Notes: a model not told the origin generated them from the sequence alone. A DNA stretch of 64,000 nucleotides from Chryseobacterium cucumeris (GCF_001593385.1 NZ_LUVZ01000012.1:558001-622000), one strand, 5' to 3'; counted from the stretch's first letter, positions 45,759 through 55,757 are shown. Numbers and translations: made by a program.

Positions 45759-45817
45759 GTGGTAAAAAAACAATGCTGTTACAGCCATTCAAATTAATTT
45801 AACTTAAAAAATCAACA

Positions 45818-46648
45818 ATGAAAATTTCTCAATTTTTATCACTATTCTTTATTGCCTTTACTGTATTCTCTTTTACAGCCTGCGAAAGCAGCAGGGATGA
45901 TGAGAACACACAGGATACTACGCCTGGAAAACTTCAGATCAAATTTGAAAACGGATTTAACAATGTGGGAGATATCGTTCTAAATCAGACGGTTCAGACT
46001 TCTGCTAACGGACAGAAACATAACTTTTCTGCTTTGAAATACGTCATCAGTAATATCGCATTGATAGACGAGAACGGAAACGAATTTAAATACAACGAAA
46101 ATAATCCTGACAAAGGAGCTTTTATCGTAGATCAGGCAGATGCGGTAGCCGGAATTGTTTATCTTAATCTGGATGGCGTTCCGAAAAACAATTACAAAAA
46201 AATAAGATTTGGATTAGGTGTGAGTCAAAAAGCGTATTTGCTGGGACAGGACGGACAGGCTGAATTCTGGACAAAAGCCAAGCAGAAGGGAATGTCCTGG
46301 TCATGGGCTGCCGGTTATGTATTTGTAAAACTGGAAGGGAAATACGGTACAGATTCTCCTTCAAAAGAATTTATGAATCACACAGGAAATATGGGAAATA
46401 CTGCAGCCAACAATACACCTGATCTGTATCGCGAAATTACACTGAATCTTCCGACAACAGCAAGGGTAACGGCAAAAATTCGTCCTTCTGTCCATATTCT
46501 GGCAGACCTGAACCAATTTTTGAGCGGAGATAAGACACTTACACTTACCACAGCCAATGATATGCTGATGGGTTCAAACCAGCACCTGGTAGATGTTACC
46601 AATAATCTTACAAAAATGTTTAAAGTAGACCACGTTCACAATGATTAA
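45818..46648 (+). CDS. MbnP-like copper-binding lipoprotein
   Basis: This 276-residue lipoprotein (lipobox FTACE) has the MbnP-like domain order: GKLQIKFENGFNNVGDIVLNQ, NFSALKYVISNIALIDENG, GMSWSWAAGYVFVKLEGKY and a C-terminal DHVHND. In MbnP proteins a tryptophan is converted to kynurenine by the partner MbnH to create a copper site; here several Trp lie in SWSWAAGY. Its 3' end overlaps the MbnH-like gene by 8 bases. Confidence 0.85.
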   Translation: MKISQFLSLFFIAFTVFSFTACESSRDDENTQDTTPGKLQIKFENGFNNVGDIVLNQTVQTSANGQKHNFSALKYVISNIALIDENGNEFKYNENNPDKGAFIVDQADAVAGIVYLNLDGVPKNNYKKIRFGLGVSQKAYLLGQDGQAEFWTKAKQKGMSWSWAAGYVFVKLEGKYGTDSPSKEFMNHTGNMGNTAANNTPDLYREITLNLPTTARVTAKIRPSVHILADLNQFLSGDKTLTLTTANDMLMGSNQHLVDVTNNLTKMFKVDHVHND

Positions 46649-47690
46649 TTTTTTTGTTAAAACGATACTGGTTCTGCTTGTATTTGTATTGAGTTGCATT
46701 TCATGTTCTGATGAGGTGATTCAGCCATTGGAAAAAGATGAAGCCTACAATCTGGAGTTTCCTTCTTATTTTCCGGAAATGACTTTTGATACATCCATTA
46801 ATCCGGTGACCAAAAACGGTGTGGAATTGGGACGAAAATTATTCTATGAAGGCAGGCTTTCAAGAAATAATACCATTTCATGCGGTTTCTGCCATATTCA
46901 GGAAAATGCTTTTACCCATCACGGTCATACGGTAAGCCATGGGGTAGACGACAGAATAGGAATAAGAAATGCACCGCCCATCCAGAATATGGCTTTTTTG
47001 AAAAGATATATGTGGGACGGAGTGATTCACAATCTGAATGAGCAGCCTATCAGCCCGATTACTGATGTGAATGAAATGGACAGCTCCATACCGGAAGCTA
47101 TTTCGAAAATAAAAGATGATCAGAAGTATAAAAAACTGTTCAGAGAAGCTTATGGAGACGAAACCATTACCGGCGAAAGAATTTTAAAAGCATTGTCACA
47201 GTTTATGGCTTCTTTAATTTCTGCAGATTCAAAATATGACCGGTTCAGACAGGGAAAAGAACAGTTGACTTCAATAGAATCCCAGGGAATGACATTATTC
47301 AATCAGAAATGTGCTTCCTGTCATAGCGGAGAGCTGTTTACGGATGAGAGTTTCAGAAATACCGGAATGTATTACAATACAGAATTCAAGGATGCAGGTA
47401 GATACAGAGTGAGCCTGAATCAGGTAGATTGGATGAAATTCCGTGTTCCGAGTCTGAGAAATGTAGAATATACCGCACCTTATATGCATGACGGAAGGTT
47501 TTATACATTAGATGCGGTACTCAATTTCTATTCGGATCAGGTGGAAGATAATGTTAATCTTGATCCACAGCTTAAACAGAATGGTCACATAGGAATTGCT
47601 ATGAACAGCCAGGAAAAACAATCCATCATTGCGTTCCTGAAAACATTATCGGATAAAAGTTTTATATCCAATCCAAAATTTGCAGAATAA
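46641..47690 (+). CDS. MbnH/MauG-like di-heme cytochrome c peroxidase
   Basis: This 349-residue lipoprotein (lipobox region CISCSDE) has two c-type heme motifs, CGFCH (about residue 81) and CASCH (about 224). It also has ENAFTHHGHTVSHGVDDRIGIRNAPP and TAPYMHDGRFYTLDAVLNFY, as in bacterial di-heme peroxidases. The overlap with the MbnP-like gene and the order P then H match the MbnPH pair, where this enzyme modifies a Trp in its partner. An ordinary cytochrome c peroxidase is the alternative. Confidence 0.88.
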   Translation: MINFFVKTILVLLVFVLSCISCSDEVIQPLEKDEAYNLEFPSYFPEMTFDTSINPVTKNGVELGRKLFYEGRLSRNNTISCGFCHIQENAFTHHGHTVSHGVDDRIGIRNAPPIQNMAFLKRYMWDGVIHNLNEQPISPITDVNEMDSSIPEAISKIKDDQKYKKLFREAYGDETITGERILKALSQFMASLISADSKYDRFRQGKEQLTSIESQGMTLFNQKCASCHSGELFTDESFRNTGMYYNTEFKDAGRYRVSLNQVDWMKFRVPSLRNVEYTAPYMHDGRFYTLDAVLNFYSDQVEDNVNLDPQLKQNGHIGIAMNSQEKQSIIAFLKTLSDKSFISNPKFAE

Positions 47691-47702
47691 TTTATAAAAA
47701 AC

Positions 47703-48650
47703 ATGAAGAAGATTATATTGATAGTAAGTTTGATCCTGTTGAATCAGTATCAGGCAAAAACCATCAGAGACAGTGCTTATGTTGCTCCCGAAACGCTTAA
47801 CAGATTCGATTTTGATGATGATTGTGATGCGTGCGGCTGTGCTGCAGGAAATGGATCTTCCGGCTTTGAGTCATTGTTGAATCCACAGTTTGTCGGAATT
47901 AAGTACTTCGCCCAGCATTACAAAGCCAAAGAGAACTTATTTGTAAAAGACCTCACGCAGGATCAGTATTTCAATACGTTGCAGCTGTGGGGGAAGATTC
48001 CACTGACTAAAAAACTAAGTGTTTATGCAAGTCTGCCCTTCCATTTCCATGAAAAGAAAACGATGCAGGGAGATATCAGAATCAATGGAATAGGAGATTT
48101 AAACCTGATGGGAATTTACCAGCTGATGAGCTCTAAAGATAATTTCCATCATCTGAGCGGAGGTTTGGGCTTGAAAATTCCACTCGGGAAGTTTGATGAA
48201 AAAGGGGCATCCGGTGTCAACCCAAGCTTTCAGCTGGGAACCGGAAGCTGGGATTATCAGGCGGCTTTGAATTATAAATTTCAGAAAAATAAAGTAGCCG
48301 TACTGGTCAATACAGATTACACCATTAAAACAGAGAACAGGAAAAATTACCGTTTTGGAAACCAATGGAACTATGCAGCAACAGGTTTTTATCAGGTTGC
48401 AGGAAATGAAAAATCTATATTCTCTGTAAAAACTGGAGTTCAGGGTGAAGTCTACGCTCAGAACAAACAGTTTGATGAGGCACTGCCGAATACTGCTGGT
48501 AGTGCTTTGTACGGAAAACTGGGATTTGAAGTCTCTTACAAAAAGCTGAGTCTGGGAAGTGAAATCATGCTTCCCATGTACACGCATCTGGCGGGAGGAG
48601 ATATTGAAGCTCAATCAAGATTCAGTATTTTTCTGAATATTGGAATTTAA
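47703..48650 (+). CDS. Outer-membrane beta-barrel protein of MbnP/MbnH operon
   Basis: This 315-residue protein has a signal peptide and the N-terminal motif FDDDCDACGCAAGNG. It then has a series of beta strands ending in FSIFLNIGI, like small outer-membrane transport proteins. It follows the MbnH-like gene by 12 bases. Similar barrels with a CxxCGC motif accompany MbnP/MbnH in Bacteroidota as I recall. A role in moving metal or an unknown substrate is plausible but unproven. Confidence 0.75.
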   Translation: MKKIILIVSLILLNQYQAKTIRDSAYVAPETLNRFDFDDDCDACGCAAGNGSSGFESLLNPQFVGIKYFAQHYKAKENLFVKDLTQDQYFNTLQLWGKIPLTKKLSVYASLPFHFHEKKTMQGDIRINGIGDLNLMGIYQLMSSKDNFHHLSGGLGLKIPLGKFDEKGASGVNPSFQLGTGSWDYQAALNYKFQKNKVAVLVNTDYTIKTENRKNYRFGNQWNYAATGFYQVAGNEKSIFSVKTGVQGEVYAQNKQFDEALPNTAGSALYGKLGFEVSYKKLSLGSEIMLPMYTHLAGGDIEAQSRFSIFLNIGI

Positions 48651-48672
48651 AGCGACACCACCAATAAATGAT

Positions 48673-48697
48673 GTTAAAGCTCCTTCGGGAGCTTTAA
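48673..48697 (+). terminator. Terminator of MbnP/MbnH operon
   Basis: TTAAAGCTCC-TTCG-GGAGCTTTAA is a stable hairpin with a UUCG-type loop, followed by a T-rich stretch, about 20 bases after the stop. Confidence 0.82.
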
Positions 48698-48720
48698 TTG
48701 TTTATAAATCATGATTTTAG

Positions 48721-48750
48721 TTGGGGATTAGGAATAATTATTTATCTTTG
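48721..48750 (+). promoter_or_regulatory. Promoter of cobalamin operon
   Basis: TTG (48721-48723), 19 bases, then TATCTTTG (48743-48750) matches the Bacteroidota consensus exactly. The riboswitch begins just downstream. Confidence 0.68.
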
Positions 48751-48756
48751 CCGGAA

Positions 48757-48915
48757 TTTGGTGAGCCGTAAAAAGCTCTTAAAAGGGAATCCGGTGAAAA
48801 TCCGGGACAGACCCGCTGCTGTAAGCTCCGCACCAAAGTTTTTGAAGAATATATCCACTGTTTTTTAATGGGAAGGATTTCAAAAATGGAGTAAGTCAGA
48901 AGACCTGCCAGACAA
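48757..48915 (+). ncRNA. Cobalamin riboswitch
   Basis: The RNA shows the B12 aptamer hallmarks in order: TGGTGAGCC, AAAAGGGAATCCGGTGAAAATCCGG, GACAGACCCGCTGCTGTAA, and the B12 box AGTCAGAAGACCTGCC. It lies about 120 bases before the TonB receptor start. The spacer has no obvious terminator hairpin, so control is probably at translation. It ties the whole operon to vitamin B12. Confidence 0.93.
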
Positions 48916-49035
48916 TAATCGTTTGACGCTTTCGTGGAATAAAGCTTAGGACATCAATGATTCTGTGCAGTGACAGCTGTGCTTTGTCGTTGTATTCTTA
49001 TACCCATTAGCGTCTTCATTATCCTAAATGAGCTA

Positions 49036-51069
49036 ATGACAGCAAAACTAATTACTTCTGCAATTCATAAAGCTGTTTTCACAATATTAGTGTTAACATC
49101 TCAACTTGTGTTTTCCCAAACTAAGAAAAAAGACAGTCTTCAGGAAGAGACCATTAAAGGAATCAATCTTTATAAAAAGAATTTTAAAGAAATTCTTCCG
49201 GCACAAACGCTGCAGGGAGAACAGCTGGAAAGACTAAACAGTCATTCCGTTGCAGATGCATTGCGGTATTTTTCAGGCGTTCAGATTAAAGATTACGGAG
49301 GATTGGGTGGTTTGAAAACCATCAACATCCGAAGCATGGGAAGCCAGCATGTAGGGGTTTTCTATGATGGAATTCAATTAGGAAATGCTCAAAACGGACT
49401 GGTGGATCTGGGAAGGTACTCTTTGGATGATCTGGAAGAAATATCGTTGTATAACGGACAGAAAAGTGAAATTTTTCAGCCAGCAAAGGACTTTGGCTCT
49501 TCTGGGTCTATCTATTTACAGCCTAAAACACCCGTATTTAAAGGAAATAGAAAAACCAATTTGGTGATAAGAGCAAAAAGTGCATCTATTGATCTCTTTA
49601 ATCCTTCATTCCGATTGGAACAGAAAATTTCAGACAGGGTTTCTGCCAGCTTCAGCGGAGAATTTATGCAGAGTGATGGAATTTACAGATTTCGTTATGC
49701 CAAGAAATATCCTGATGGGCAACAGGCGTACGATACCATTGCAAAAAGACAGGACTCAGATATCAAAGTAAAACGTTTTGAAACTTCTCTCAACGGAACT
49801 TTAAATAACGGAAGTTGGAATATCCGTGGCTACGGTTATATTTCAAACCGCGGAATGCCGGCACCTATTGTTAACGGGCGCTTTGAAGGAAGAGGAGCGA
49901 GGCTTTCCGATGAGAATTATTTTGTACAGGCTAATCTGAGAAAAAAACTGTTCCCGAAATTTGAAACACAGCTTAAAGCAAAATTTGCTTACGATTACAC
50001 CCATTTCATGGACACAGTTCGTTCGCAGTCTATTATTTATACCGATAATACCTACATCCAAAGGGAACTTTATCTTTCCTCTTCCAATATTTACTCAATC
50101 ACTCCCAATTGGGATGTCAGCCTGAGTGGAGATTTTCAGTATAATAACCTGGATGCCACTCTGGATAATTTTTCTTATCCTACACGTTACACTACATTGG
50201 TAGCATTGGCAACAACCTATCAGTGGAACAGATTCAAAATTTTGGGAAGCCTTTTAGGAACCTTTACTTTTGAAGAAGTAAGAAAAAATAAAAGACCGGG
50301 AGATGCCAGAGAGTGGACACCTGCGGTGTTTATGAGCTATCAGCCGGAAAAAATTCCGGAGCTTACTCTAAGGGCTTTCTATAAAAGAATTTTCAGACTT
50401 CCGACCTTCAATGATTTGTATTATACCAATATCGGAAATACCTATCTGAAACCGGAATTCACCAATCAATATGATTTAGGATTTACTTATCAGAAGAATT
50501 ATAACAACCGTTTCTTTAAAACATTTTATGCTAAAGTAGACGGTTACTACAATAAAGTACAGGATAAAATTGTGGCAGCTCCGAACGGAAGCATGTTCCG
50601 CTGGCTGATGATGAACCTTGGACTGGTTGAAATCATTGGTGCAGATGTGAATGTACAGACTGAAATGCAGCTTGGAAAAGTAACCCTCCGACCTTTGCTT
50701 TCCTACACCTATCAAAGCGCGAGAGATATAAGTGATCCGGAAGACACGTTTTATCGCAATCAGATTCCTTATACCCCATGTCATAGCGGATCGTTCAGTC
50801 TTATGGCAGATTATAAAGACTGGAGTTTCAATTACAGTGCAATGTACGTAGGAGAAAGATATGACGTGAATCAGGATAACATTCAATACAATTATGTGCA
50901 GCCCTGGTATACGCACGATTTGTCTGTTCAGAAAAAATTCAACTGGGCGAATCATCAGTTTAAAATAAGCCTTGAGATGAATAATATTTTCAATCAATAC
51001 TATGATGTTGTCCTCAATTATCCGATGCCCGGAAGAAACTTTAAACTTATTCTAAACTTCACCCTATGA
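49036..51069 (+). CDS. btuB: BtuB-like TonB-dependent cobalamin receptor
   Basis: From the ATG at 49036 (677 residues) the protein has a signal peptide ending in VFSQ and a short TonB-type plug domain (VADALRYFSGVQIKDYGGLG, GLKTINIRSMGSQHVGVFYDG). A barrel ends in RNFKLILNFTL. It is smaller than SusC proteins and has no partner SusD. The cobalamin riboswitch directly upstream and the BtuG-like gene overlapping its end make B12 the expected cargo. A GTG at 48970 would add 22 residues and is less likely. Confidence 0.9.
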   Translation: MTAKLITSAIHKAVFTILVLTSQLVFSQTKKKDSLQEETIKGINLYKKNFKEILPAQTLQGEQLERLNSHSVADALRYFSGVQIKDYGGLGGLKTINIRSMGSQHVGVFYDGIQLGNAQNGLVDLGRYSLDDLEEISLYNGQKSEIFQPAKDFGSSGSIYLQPKTPVFKGNRKTNLVIRAKSASIDLFNPSFRLEQKISDRVSASFSGEFMQSDGIYRFRYAKKYPDGQQAYDTIAKRQDSDIKVKRFETSLNGTLNNGSWNIRGYGYISNRGMPAPIVNGRFEGRGARLSDENYFVQANLRKKLFPKFETQLKAKFAYDYTHFMDTVRSQSIIYTDNTYIQRELYLSSSNIYSITPNWDVSLSGDFQYNNLDATLDNFSYPTRYTTLVALATTYQWNRFKILGSLLGTFTFEEVRKNKRPGDAREWTPAVFMSYQPEKIPELTLRAFYKRIFRLPTFNDLYYTNIGNTYLKPEFTNQYDLGFTYQKNYNNRFFKTFYAKVDGYYNKVQDKIVAAPNGSMFRWLMMNLGLVEIIGADVNVQTEMQLGKVTLRPLLSYTYQSARDISDPEDTFYRNQIPYTPCHSGSFSLMADYKDWSFNYSAMYVGERYDVNQDNIQYNYVQPWYTHDLSVQKKFNWANHQFKISLEMNNIFNQYYDVVLNYPMPGRNFKLILNFTL

Positions 51070-52199
51070 GAAAACTAAACTTTTATTTTTTATTTCTTGT
51101 ATTAGCTTTTCTTACTTCATGTCGTACAGATGAAATTATTGTCCGTCAGGAAGTGGTAGAAGGGCTTCCTTCAGAAAATACAGCAATAAAAGGCTTCTAT
51201 ATGCTCAATGAAGGGAACATGGGGAGTAATAAATGTACCCTTGATTTTTTTGATTACACCAAAGGAACCTATTACCGGAATATCTACGCAGAAATCAATC
51301 CCAATGTCGTAAAAGAGTTGGGGGATGTAGGAAATGATATCAAAGTTTATGGAAGCAAGCTCTATATCGTTGTTAATGTTTCCAATAAAATTGAAGTGCT
51401 GGATGCTAAAACGACTAAACGTATTACTTCTATTCCATTACAAAACTGCCGATACCTTGCTTTCAAAAACGGAAAAGCTTATGCCAGCAGCTACGCCGGA
51501 CCTGTAGCGATTAACCCGAAAGCACCGAAGGGGAAAGTAGTGGAAATTGATACGGCTTCTCTTTCCATCCAGCGTGAGGTAGTGGTAGGATATCAGCCCG
51601 AAGAAATAGAAATTGTGGGAAATATCTTATTTGTTGCCAATTCCGGAGGATATAAAGCTCCCGATTATGACAATACTGTTTCGGTAATTGATCTGAATAC
51701 TTTTACCGAACTCAAAAAAATAAATGTTGCCATCAATCTTCATCACATTAAAAAAGATAATTACGGTGATCTCTATGTAACCTCAAGAGGAGATTATTAT
51801 AATGTTCCTTCCAGTCTTTATCTCATAGATGCAGCCACGGGAACGGTCAAGAAAGATTTTCATCTCTCCGTGAGTGAAATGACAATCGTAAATGATAAAC
51901 TCTATTTCTATGGAAATGAATTCAATTACAACACCCACAGCTATAAAAAGACATTTGGAATCATTGATGTAAAAACAGAACAGATCATTGCCAACAGAAT
52001 TTTTGACAAAGAATATGAAGATGCCATTAAAACCCCTTACGGCATTGCCGTAAATCCCATCACAGAAGATATCTACATGACAGATGCCAGAAATTATGTA
52101 TCCATGGGATTTTTGTATTGCTTTGATAAAAACGGACACTTTAAATGGAAAACGGAAGGGGGAAATATCCCTGCCCACTTCGCTTTTTTATACAAATAA
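51066..52199 (+). CDS. btuG: BtuG-like surface beta-propeller lipoprotein
   Basis: This 377-residue lipoprotein (lipobox LTSCR) is made of YncE/propeller-like blades (NKIEVLDAKTTKRITSIPL, NTVSVIDLNTFTELKKINVA, YLIDAATGTVKKDF). BtuG in Bacteroides is a surface seven-blade propeller that hands cobalamin to BtuB. Here the gene overlaps the end of the receptor gene by four bases and is under the B12 riboswitch, so the same role is likely. The symbol is by context and fold, not by an alignment. Confidence 0.82.
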   Translation: MRKLNFYFLFLVLAFLTSCRTDEIIVRQEVVEGLPSENTAIKGFYMLNEGNMGSNKCTLDFFDYTKGTYYRNIYAEINPNVVKELGDVGNDIKVYGSKLYIVVNVSNKIEVLDAKTTKRITSIPLQNCRYLAFKNGKAYASSYAGPVAINPKAPKGKVVEIDTASLSIQREVVVGYQPEEIEIVGNILFVANSGGYKAPDYDNTVSVIDLNTFTELKKINVAINLHHIKKDNYGDLYVTSRGDYYNVPSSLYLIDAATGTVKKDFHLSVSEMTIVNDKLYFYGNEFNYNTHSYKKTFGIIDVKTEQIIANRIFDKEYEDAIKTPYGIAVNPITEDIYMTDARNYVSMGFLYCFDKNGHFKWKTEGGNIPAHFAFLYK

Positions 52200-52213
52200 C
52201 CAAACTTTAAAAA

Positions 52214-53407
52214 ATGAACAGAAATAGCTTTACTTATTTGAAAATCGGATTTCTATCCTGCTTCCTTGTAGGAGTGATAGCCTGTAAACATGATGATGAA
52301 AATGAATTTACATTTAATGGACTTGATGATTCCTATACCATTGAACGTTTAAAGGTTTTGAGTATTCCTACCAATGCTTCAGGATCGGTTACATGGAGTA
52401 TTAATGACTCTATTATCTCTCAGAATTCAGAACTTGAATTCATCAGTCCTACTGCAGATGCTTATCCTTTGACTTTGAAGATTAACAATAAAGGAAACGA
52501 GCAGGTTTTTCATTCTAAAATAATCGTTACCAAAGAAAAAACACCTTACAGTAAATATATTTCTAAAGTATTGGAGTTCCGTCCTGCCGTAGGGCAGTTC
52601 ATGAACGAAATTCCGGAATATCTACCAGGAAATACTACCGCGAATATGCTTCAGAAAGCCAACGAATCGTTGGTAGGAGGTAATTCCACCATGATCAGTC
52701 TTGGTGGCTATGGCGGATATGTAGTGTTTGGTTTTGATCATACGATTCCCAATCTGAATGGACGTGATTTTAAAGTACTGGGAAATGCATTCTTTGGAAA
52801 TGATGCTGCGGATCAACGTTCAGGATCTTGTGAACCGGGAATTATTATGGTGGCCTACGACAGAAATAAAAATGGGAAGCCTGATAATGATGAATGGTAC
52901 GAAATTGCTGGCAGTGAATATTTCAAAAATGCTACAGTGAAAGACTACAGCATAACCTATCATAAACCTAACGAAAATAAAATACCTGTACCCGGAACTG
53001 AATTCTGGCAGACCGACGTGGAATATATAAAATGGAGTGACAATCTGGGGAATCAGGGCTTTAAAACAAAAAATACGTTCCATGCGCAAAGCTATTATCC
53101 TTTATGGTTTACCGAAAGTTCTTACGGGTTTTCTGGAACAAGACTGGCAAATAATTTCTACGATCAGAACGGGGACGGATCCTATTGGGTAGGAAAATCA
53201 TATGAGTTCGGATATGCAGACAATGCTCCGAATAATGATGAAGCCTCCAATATCGATATTTCCTGGGCGGTAGACAGAAGTGGGAAATACGTGAAACTTC
53301 CGGGAGTAGACTTTATGAAAATATATACGGGAGTTAATCAGGAAGCAGGATGGCTGGGAGAAGTTTCTACAGAAGTGGCAGGAGCTTACGATTTACATTT
53401 CAAATAA
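52214..53407 (+). CDS. Surface lipoprotein of cobalamin operon
   Basis: This 397-residue protein has a lipobox VIACK and an N-terminal Ig/PKD-like part (SGSVTWSINDSI). A larger domain follows with SLGGYGGYVVFGFDHTI and calcium-type loops DRNKNGKPDNDEW and DQNGDGSYW. Similar 'cell surface proteins' accompany B12 transport genes in Bacteroidota, and it may be a second cobalamin-binding protein such as a BtuH type. That is a guess from context; the exact family is not recognised. Confidence 0.72.
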   Translation: MNRNSFTYLKIGFLSCFLVGVIACKHDDENEFTFNGLDDSYTIERLKVLSIPTNASGSVTWSINDSIISQNSELEFISPTADAYPLTLKINNKGNEQVFHSKIIVTKEKTPYSKYISKVLEFRPAVGQFMNEIPEYLPGNTTANMLQKANESLVGGNSTMISLGGYGGYVVFGFDHTIPNLNGRDFKVLGNAFFGNDAADQRSGSCEPGIIMVAYDRNKNGKPDNDEWYEIAGSEYFKNATVKDYSITYHKPNENKIPVPGTEFWQTDVEYIKWSDNLGNQGFKTKNTFHAQSYYPLWFTESSYGFSGTRLANNFYDQNGDGSYWVGKSYEFGYADNAPNNDEASNIDISWAVDRSGKYVKLPGVDFMKIYTGVNQEAGWLGEVSTEVAGAYDLHFK

Positions 53408-53435
53408 TAATACAATCTATTTAAATTAATAAAAA

Positions 53436-55694
53436 ATGAAAAAGTTTTATCTTTTTATGATGCTTTTTCTGTTCGCATGCGTATCGAATGCACAGATAAA
53501 AGTTCAGGGTGTACCCAGAAATGATATTTCAGGGATCAGCAAGCTTAATACCACTACCATTAGTTTTTCTGATATTCAGTATTGGGTAGGATCAGGAACC
53601 AATCAGGCTGCTTTTGTAGTACAGTGGAATGACAGTAAGAATCCTGATGCCATGGTCTGGGGATTCAAATGGAACGGGAATGCTACTGGAGAAGATATGC
53701 TGAAAGCTATTGCTAAAGCAGATCATAGATTATACACTTTGTTGTATCAGGGAACACAGTTTGGATCAGCAGTTGGAGGAATTGGATTTGATCTGAACGG
53801 TCAGGGAACTAATGCACTGATCAAAAGCGGAAATACCACTTATCCTTTATATCCGGTAAATGGTTTTGTGAATACAACTGCTTATGATTTTGACAGCTAC
53901 ACGATTGTAGATGCGGCTAATGATCACTGGCAGTCCGGATGGACGGTTAACGGGTATTGGTCATATTGGGTAAAGAATCCTGCAGATGCTGATTTCGGGT
54001 ATTCCAGTGTTGGAGCTTCTTCACGTGTATTGGAAAACGGTTCCTGGGATGTCTGGAATTTCAACGTAGGATTTAATCAAACTCCGGTTTCTTCCACTAT
54101 TACTCCTGTTTCTCCGTATGTTGCTTCCAATAACTTTACCAATGGATATTTCATGGTAAATGAAGAATGGTACGGACACACCAACGGTTCTGTAAACTTC
54201 ATTGATAATAACGGCCAGATTAATTACCGTGTCTACAGTAATGCAAACAATAATCAGGCTTTCGGTGCAACTACACAATACGGAACGATCTATGGTGATA
54301 AATTCTATTTCGTTTCAAAACAAGCTGCTGATGGAGGAGATACTCAATATACTCCTGGAGGTAGATTGGTCGTAGCCAATGCGCAGACCATGCAGAAACT
54401 TGCCGGTTTCAATAATATCGGAGGTGGTGATGGTAGATCATTTGTCGGAGTAAATGAACATAAAGGATATATCGGAACTTCCACTGGAATTGTTACTTTT
54501 AATATTGATAATTTACAGGTAGGTTCTCTAATTACCGGTACAGGTGGAAACGGGCAGATCGGAAATATGATCCGTACTTCACAATATGTTTTTGCTGTTA
54601 AGCAAGGAGTAGGAATTTTAGTGATTAATCCTAATACTGATACGATTGTGAGTACTGTTGCCGGAGGTTTCTATTCAGTTACTCAGGCTAAAGACGGAAG
54701 CGTATGGGGAATTCAGGATCAGAAGCTGATCAGCATCAATCCTACCACTTTTGCAACACAAGCTTACAATATCCCAACTACAAAGTATATCGGAGACTGG
54801 GGCGCATGGAATGCCGGAAGATTCACAGCAAGTAATAAAGAGAATGCTTTATACTGGATCAATTCAATAAGCAGCTGGAGCTCAGGAACACAGATCGTAA
54901 GATTCGATGTAACTACGAAAACATTTAATGAAAATTTTGCTGCCATTCCTGGACAAACAGGTCAGTTTAAACAAATTCCGTACGGAGCAGCTCTTCGTGT
55001 AAACCCTGTTACCGGAGAATTGGTTCTGAATACCACAGAAAGCGGATATGGTGCACACTACCAGAAAAACTGGATTCATACGTATGATATGACCGGTTCG
55101 CTTATCAATACAAAAACACTTAATGACTATTATTGGTTCCCTTCATTGACGGTATTTACCAACAATTCAGTTCCTGTTGTTAGTAGTGTTTTCCCTTCAC
55201 AGGTTACTGCCGGAAACACAACAACAATTGATCTGAAAGCAATCGTTTCTGATGCTGATAATTTGGCTGTGTCAGTAGTAAAGTCAATCAAATCAAACAG
55301 CAATCCTACAACAGTTTCTGCTGTAATTAATGATAATGATGAGCTGGTTTTGACGCCGCTTGTTTCAGGTACATCTGACATTGTGATCAGTTTTAACTCA
55401 AATGGTAAGCTTGTGGAAAAAACACTTACAGTAAACAGTACAGCTTCCACTTTGGCAACCGCTGAGGTGAAGAAACTTGAATTTGGTATTTATCCAAATC
55501 CGGTTACTGATATTCTTACTATTAAAACCAAGGAGAAAATCCAAAATGTTTCTATTTATGATGCATCAGGAAGAATTGTTAATGCTCAGTTGAACAACGG
55601 ACAGATCAATGTAAGCGCACTTCCAAAAGGTATTTATATTTTAAAAGCTACGACGGATAAAGCCGTTTATCAGCAAAAATTAATTAAAAACTAA
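53436..55694 (+). CDS. T9SS-exported propeller protein of cobalamin operon (DUF5074-like)
   Basis: This 752-residue protein has a signal peptide (ends SNAQ) and a Trp-rich N-terminal domain (about 25-215: IQYWVGSGTNQAAFVVQWND, HWQSGWTVNGYWSYWVKN). A propeller-like part (about 225-570) resembles the BtuG-like neighbour. An Ig-like linker follows, then a type A T9SS sorting domain (FGIYPNPVTDILTIKT to GIYILKATTDKAVYQQKLIKN). It should be exported to the surface by T9SS. It is the last gene of the B12 operon; cobalamin binding is suspected but not shown. Confidence 0.8.
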   Translation: MKKFYLFMMLFLFACVSNAQIKVQGVPRNDISGISKLNTTTISFSDIQYWVGSGTNQAAFVVQWNDSKNPDAMVWGFKWNGNATGEDMLKAIAKADHRLYTLLYQGTQFGSAVGGIGFDLNGQGTNALIKSGNTTYPLYPVNGFVNTTAYDFDSYTIVDAANDHWQSGWTVNGYWSYWVKNPADADFGYSSVGASSRVLENGSWDVWNFNVGFNQTPVSSTITPVSPYVASNNFTNGYFMVNEEWYGHTNGSVNFIDNNGQINYRVYSNANNNQAFGATTQYGTIYGDKFYFVSKQAADGGDTQYTPGGRLVVANAQTMQKLAGFNNIGGGDGRSFVGVNEHKGYIGTSTGIVTFNIDNLQVGSLITGTGGNGQIGNMIRTSQYVFAVKQGVGILVINPNTDTIVSTVAGGFYSVTQAKDGSVWGIQDQKLISINPTTFATQAYNIPTTKYIGDWGAWNAGRFTASNKENALYWINSISSWSSGTQIVRFDVTTKTFNENFAAIPGQTGQFKQIPYGAALRVNPVTGELVLNTTESGYGAHYQKNWIHTYDMTGSLINTKTLNDYYWFPSLTVFTNNSVPVVSSVFPSQVTAGNTTTIDLKAIVSDADNLAVSVVKSIKSNSNPTTVSAVINDNDELVLTPLVSGTSDIVISFNSNGKLVEKTLTVNSTASTLATAEVKKLEFGIYPNPVTDILTIKTKEKIQNVSIYDASGRIVNAQLNNGQINVSALPKGIYILKATTDKAVYQQKLIKN

Positions 55695-55724
55695 TAAGAG
55701 TTTAGATCGTAATCTTGTTAAATA

Positions 55725-55757
55725 AACCTCTGGTCAATGTTGATCAGAGGTTTTTAT
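55725..55757 (+). terminator. Terminator of cobalamin operon
   Basis: CCTCTGGTCAA/TTGATCAGAGG (one G-U pair) with a short loop and following TTTTTA lies 32 bases after the last stop. Confidence 0.82.
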
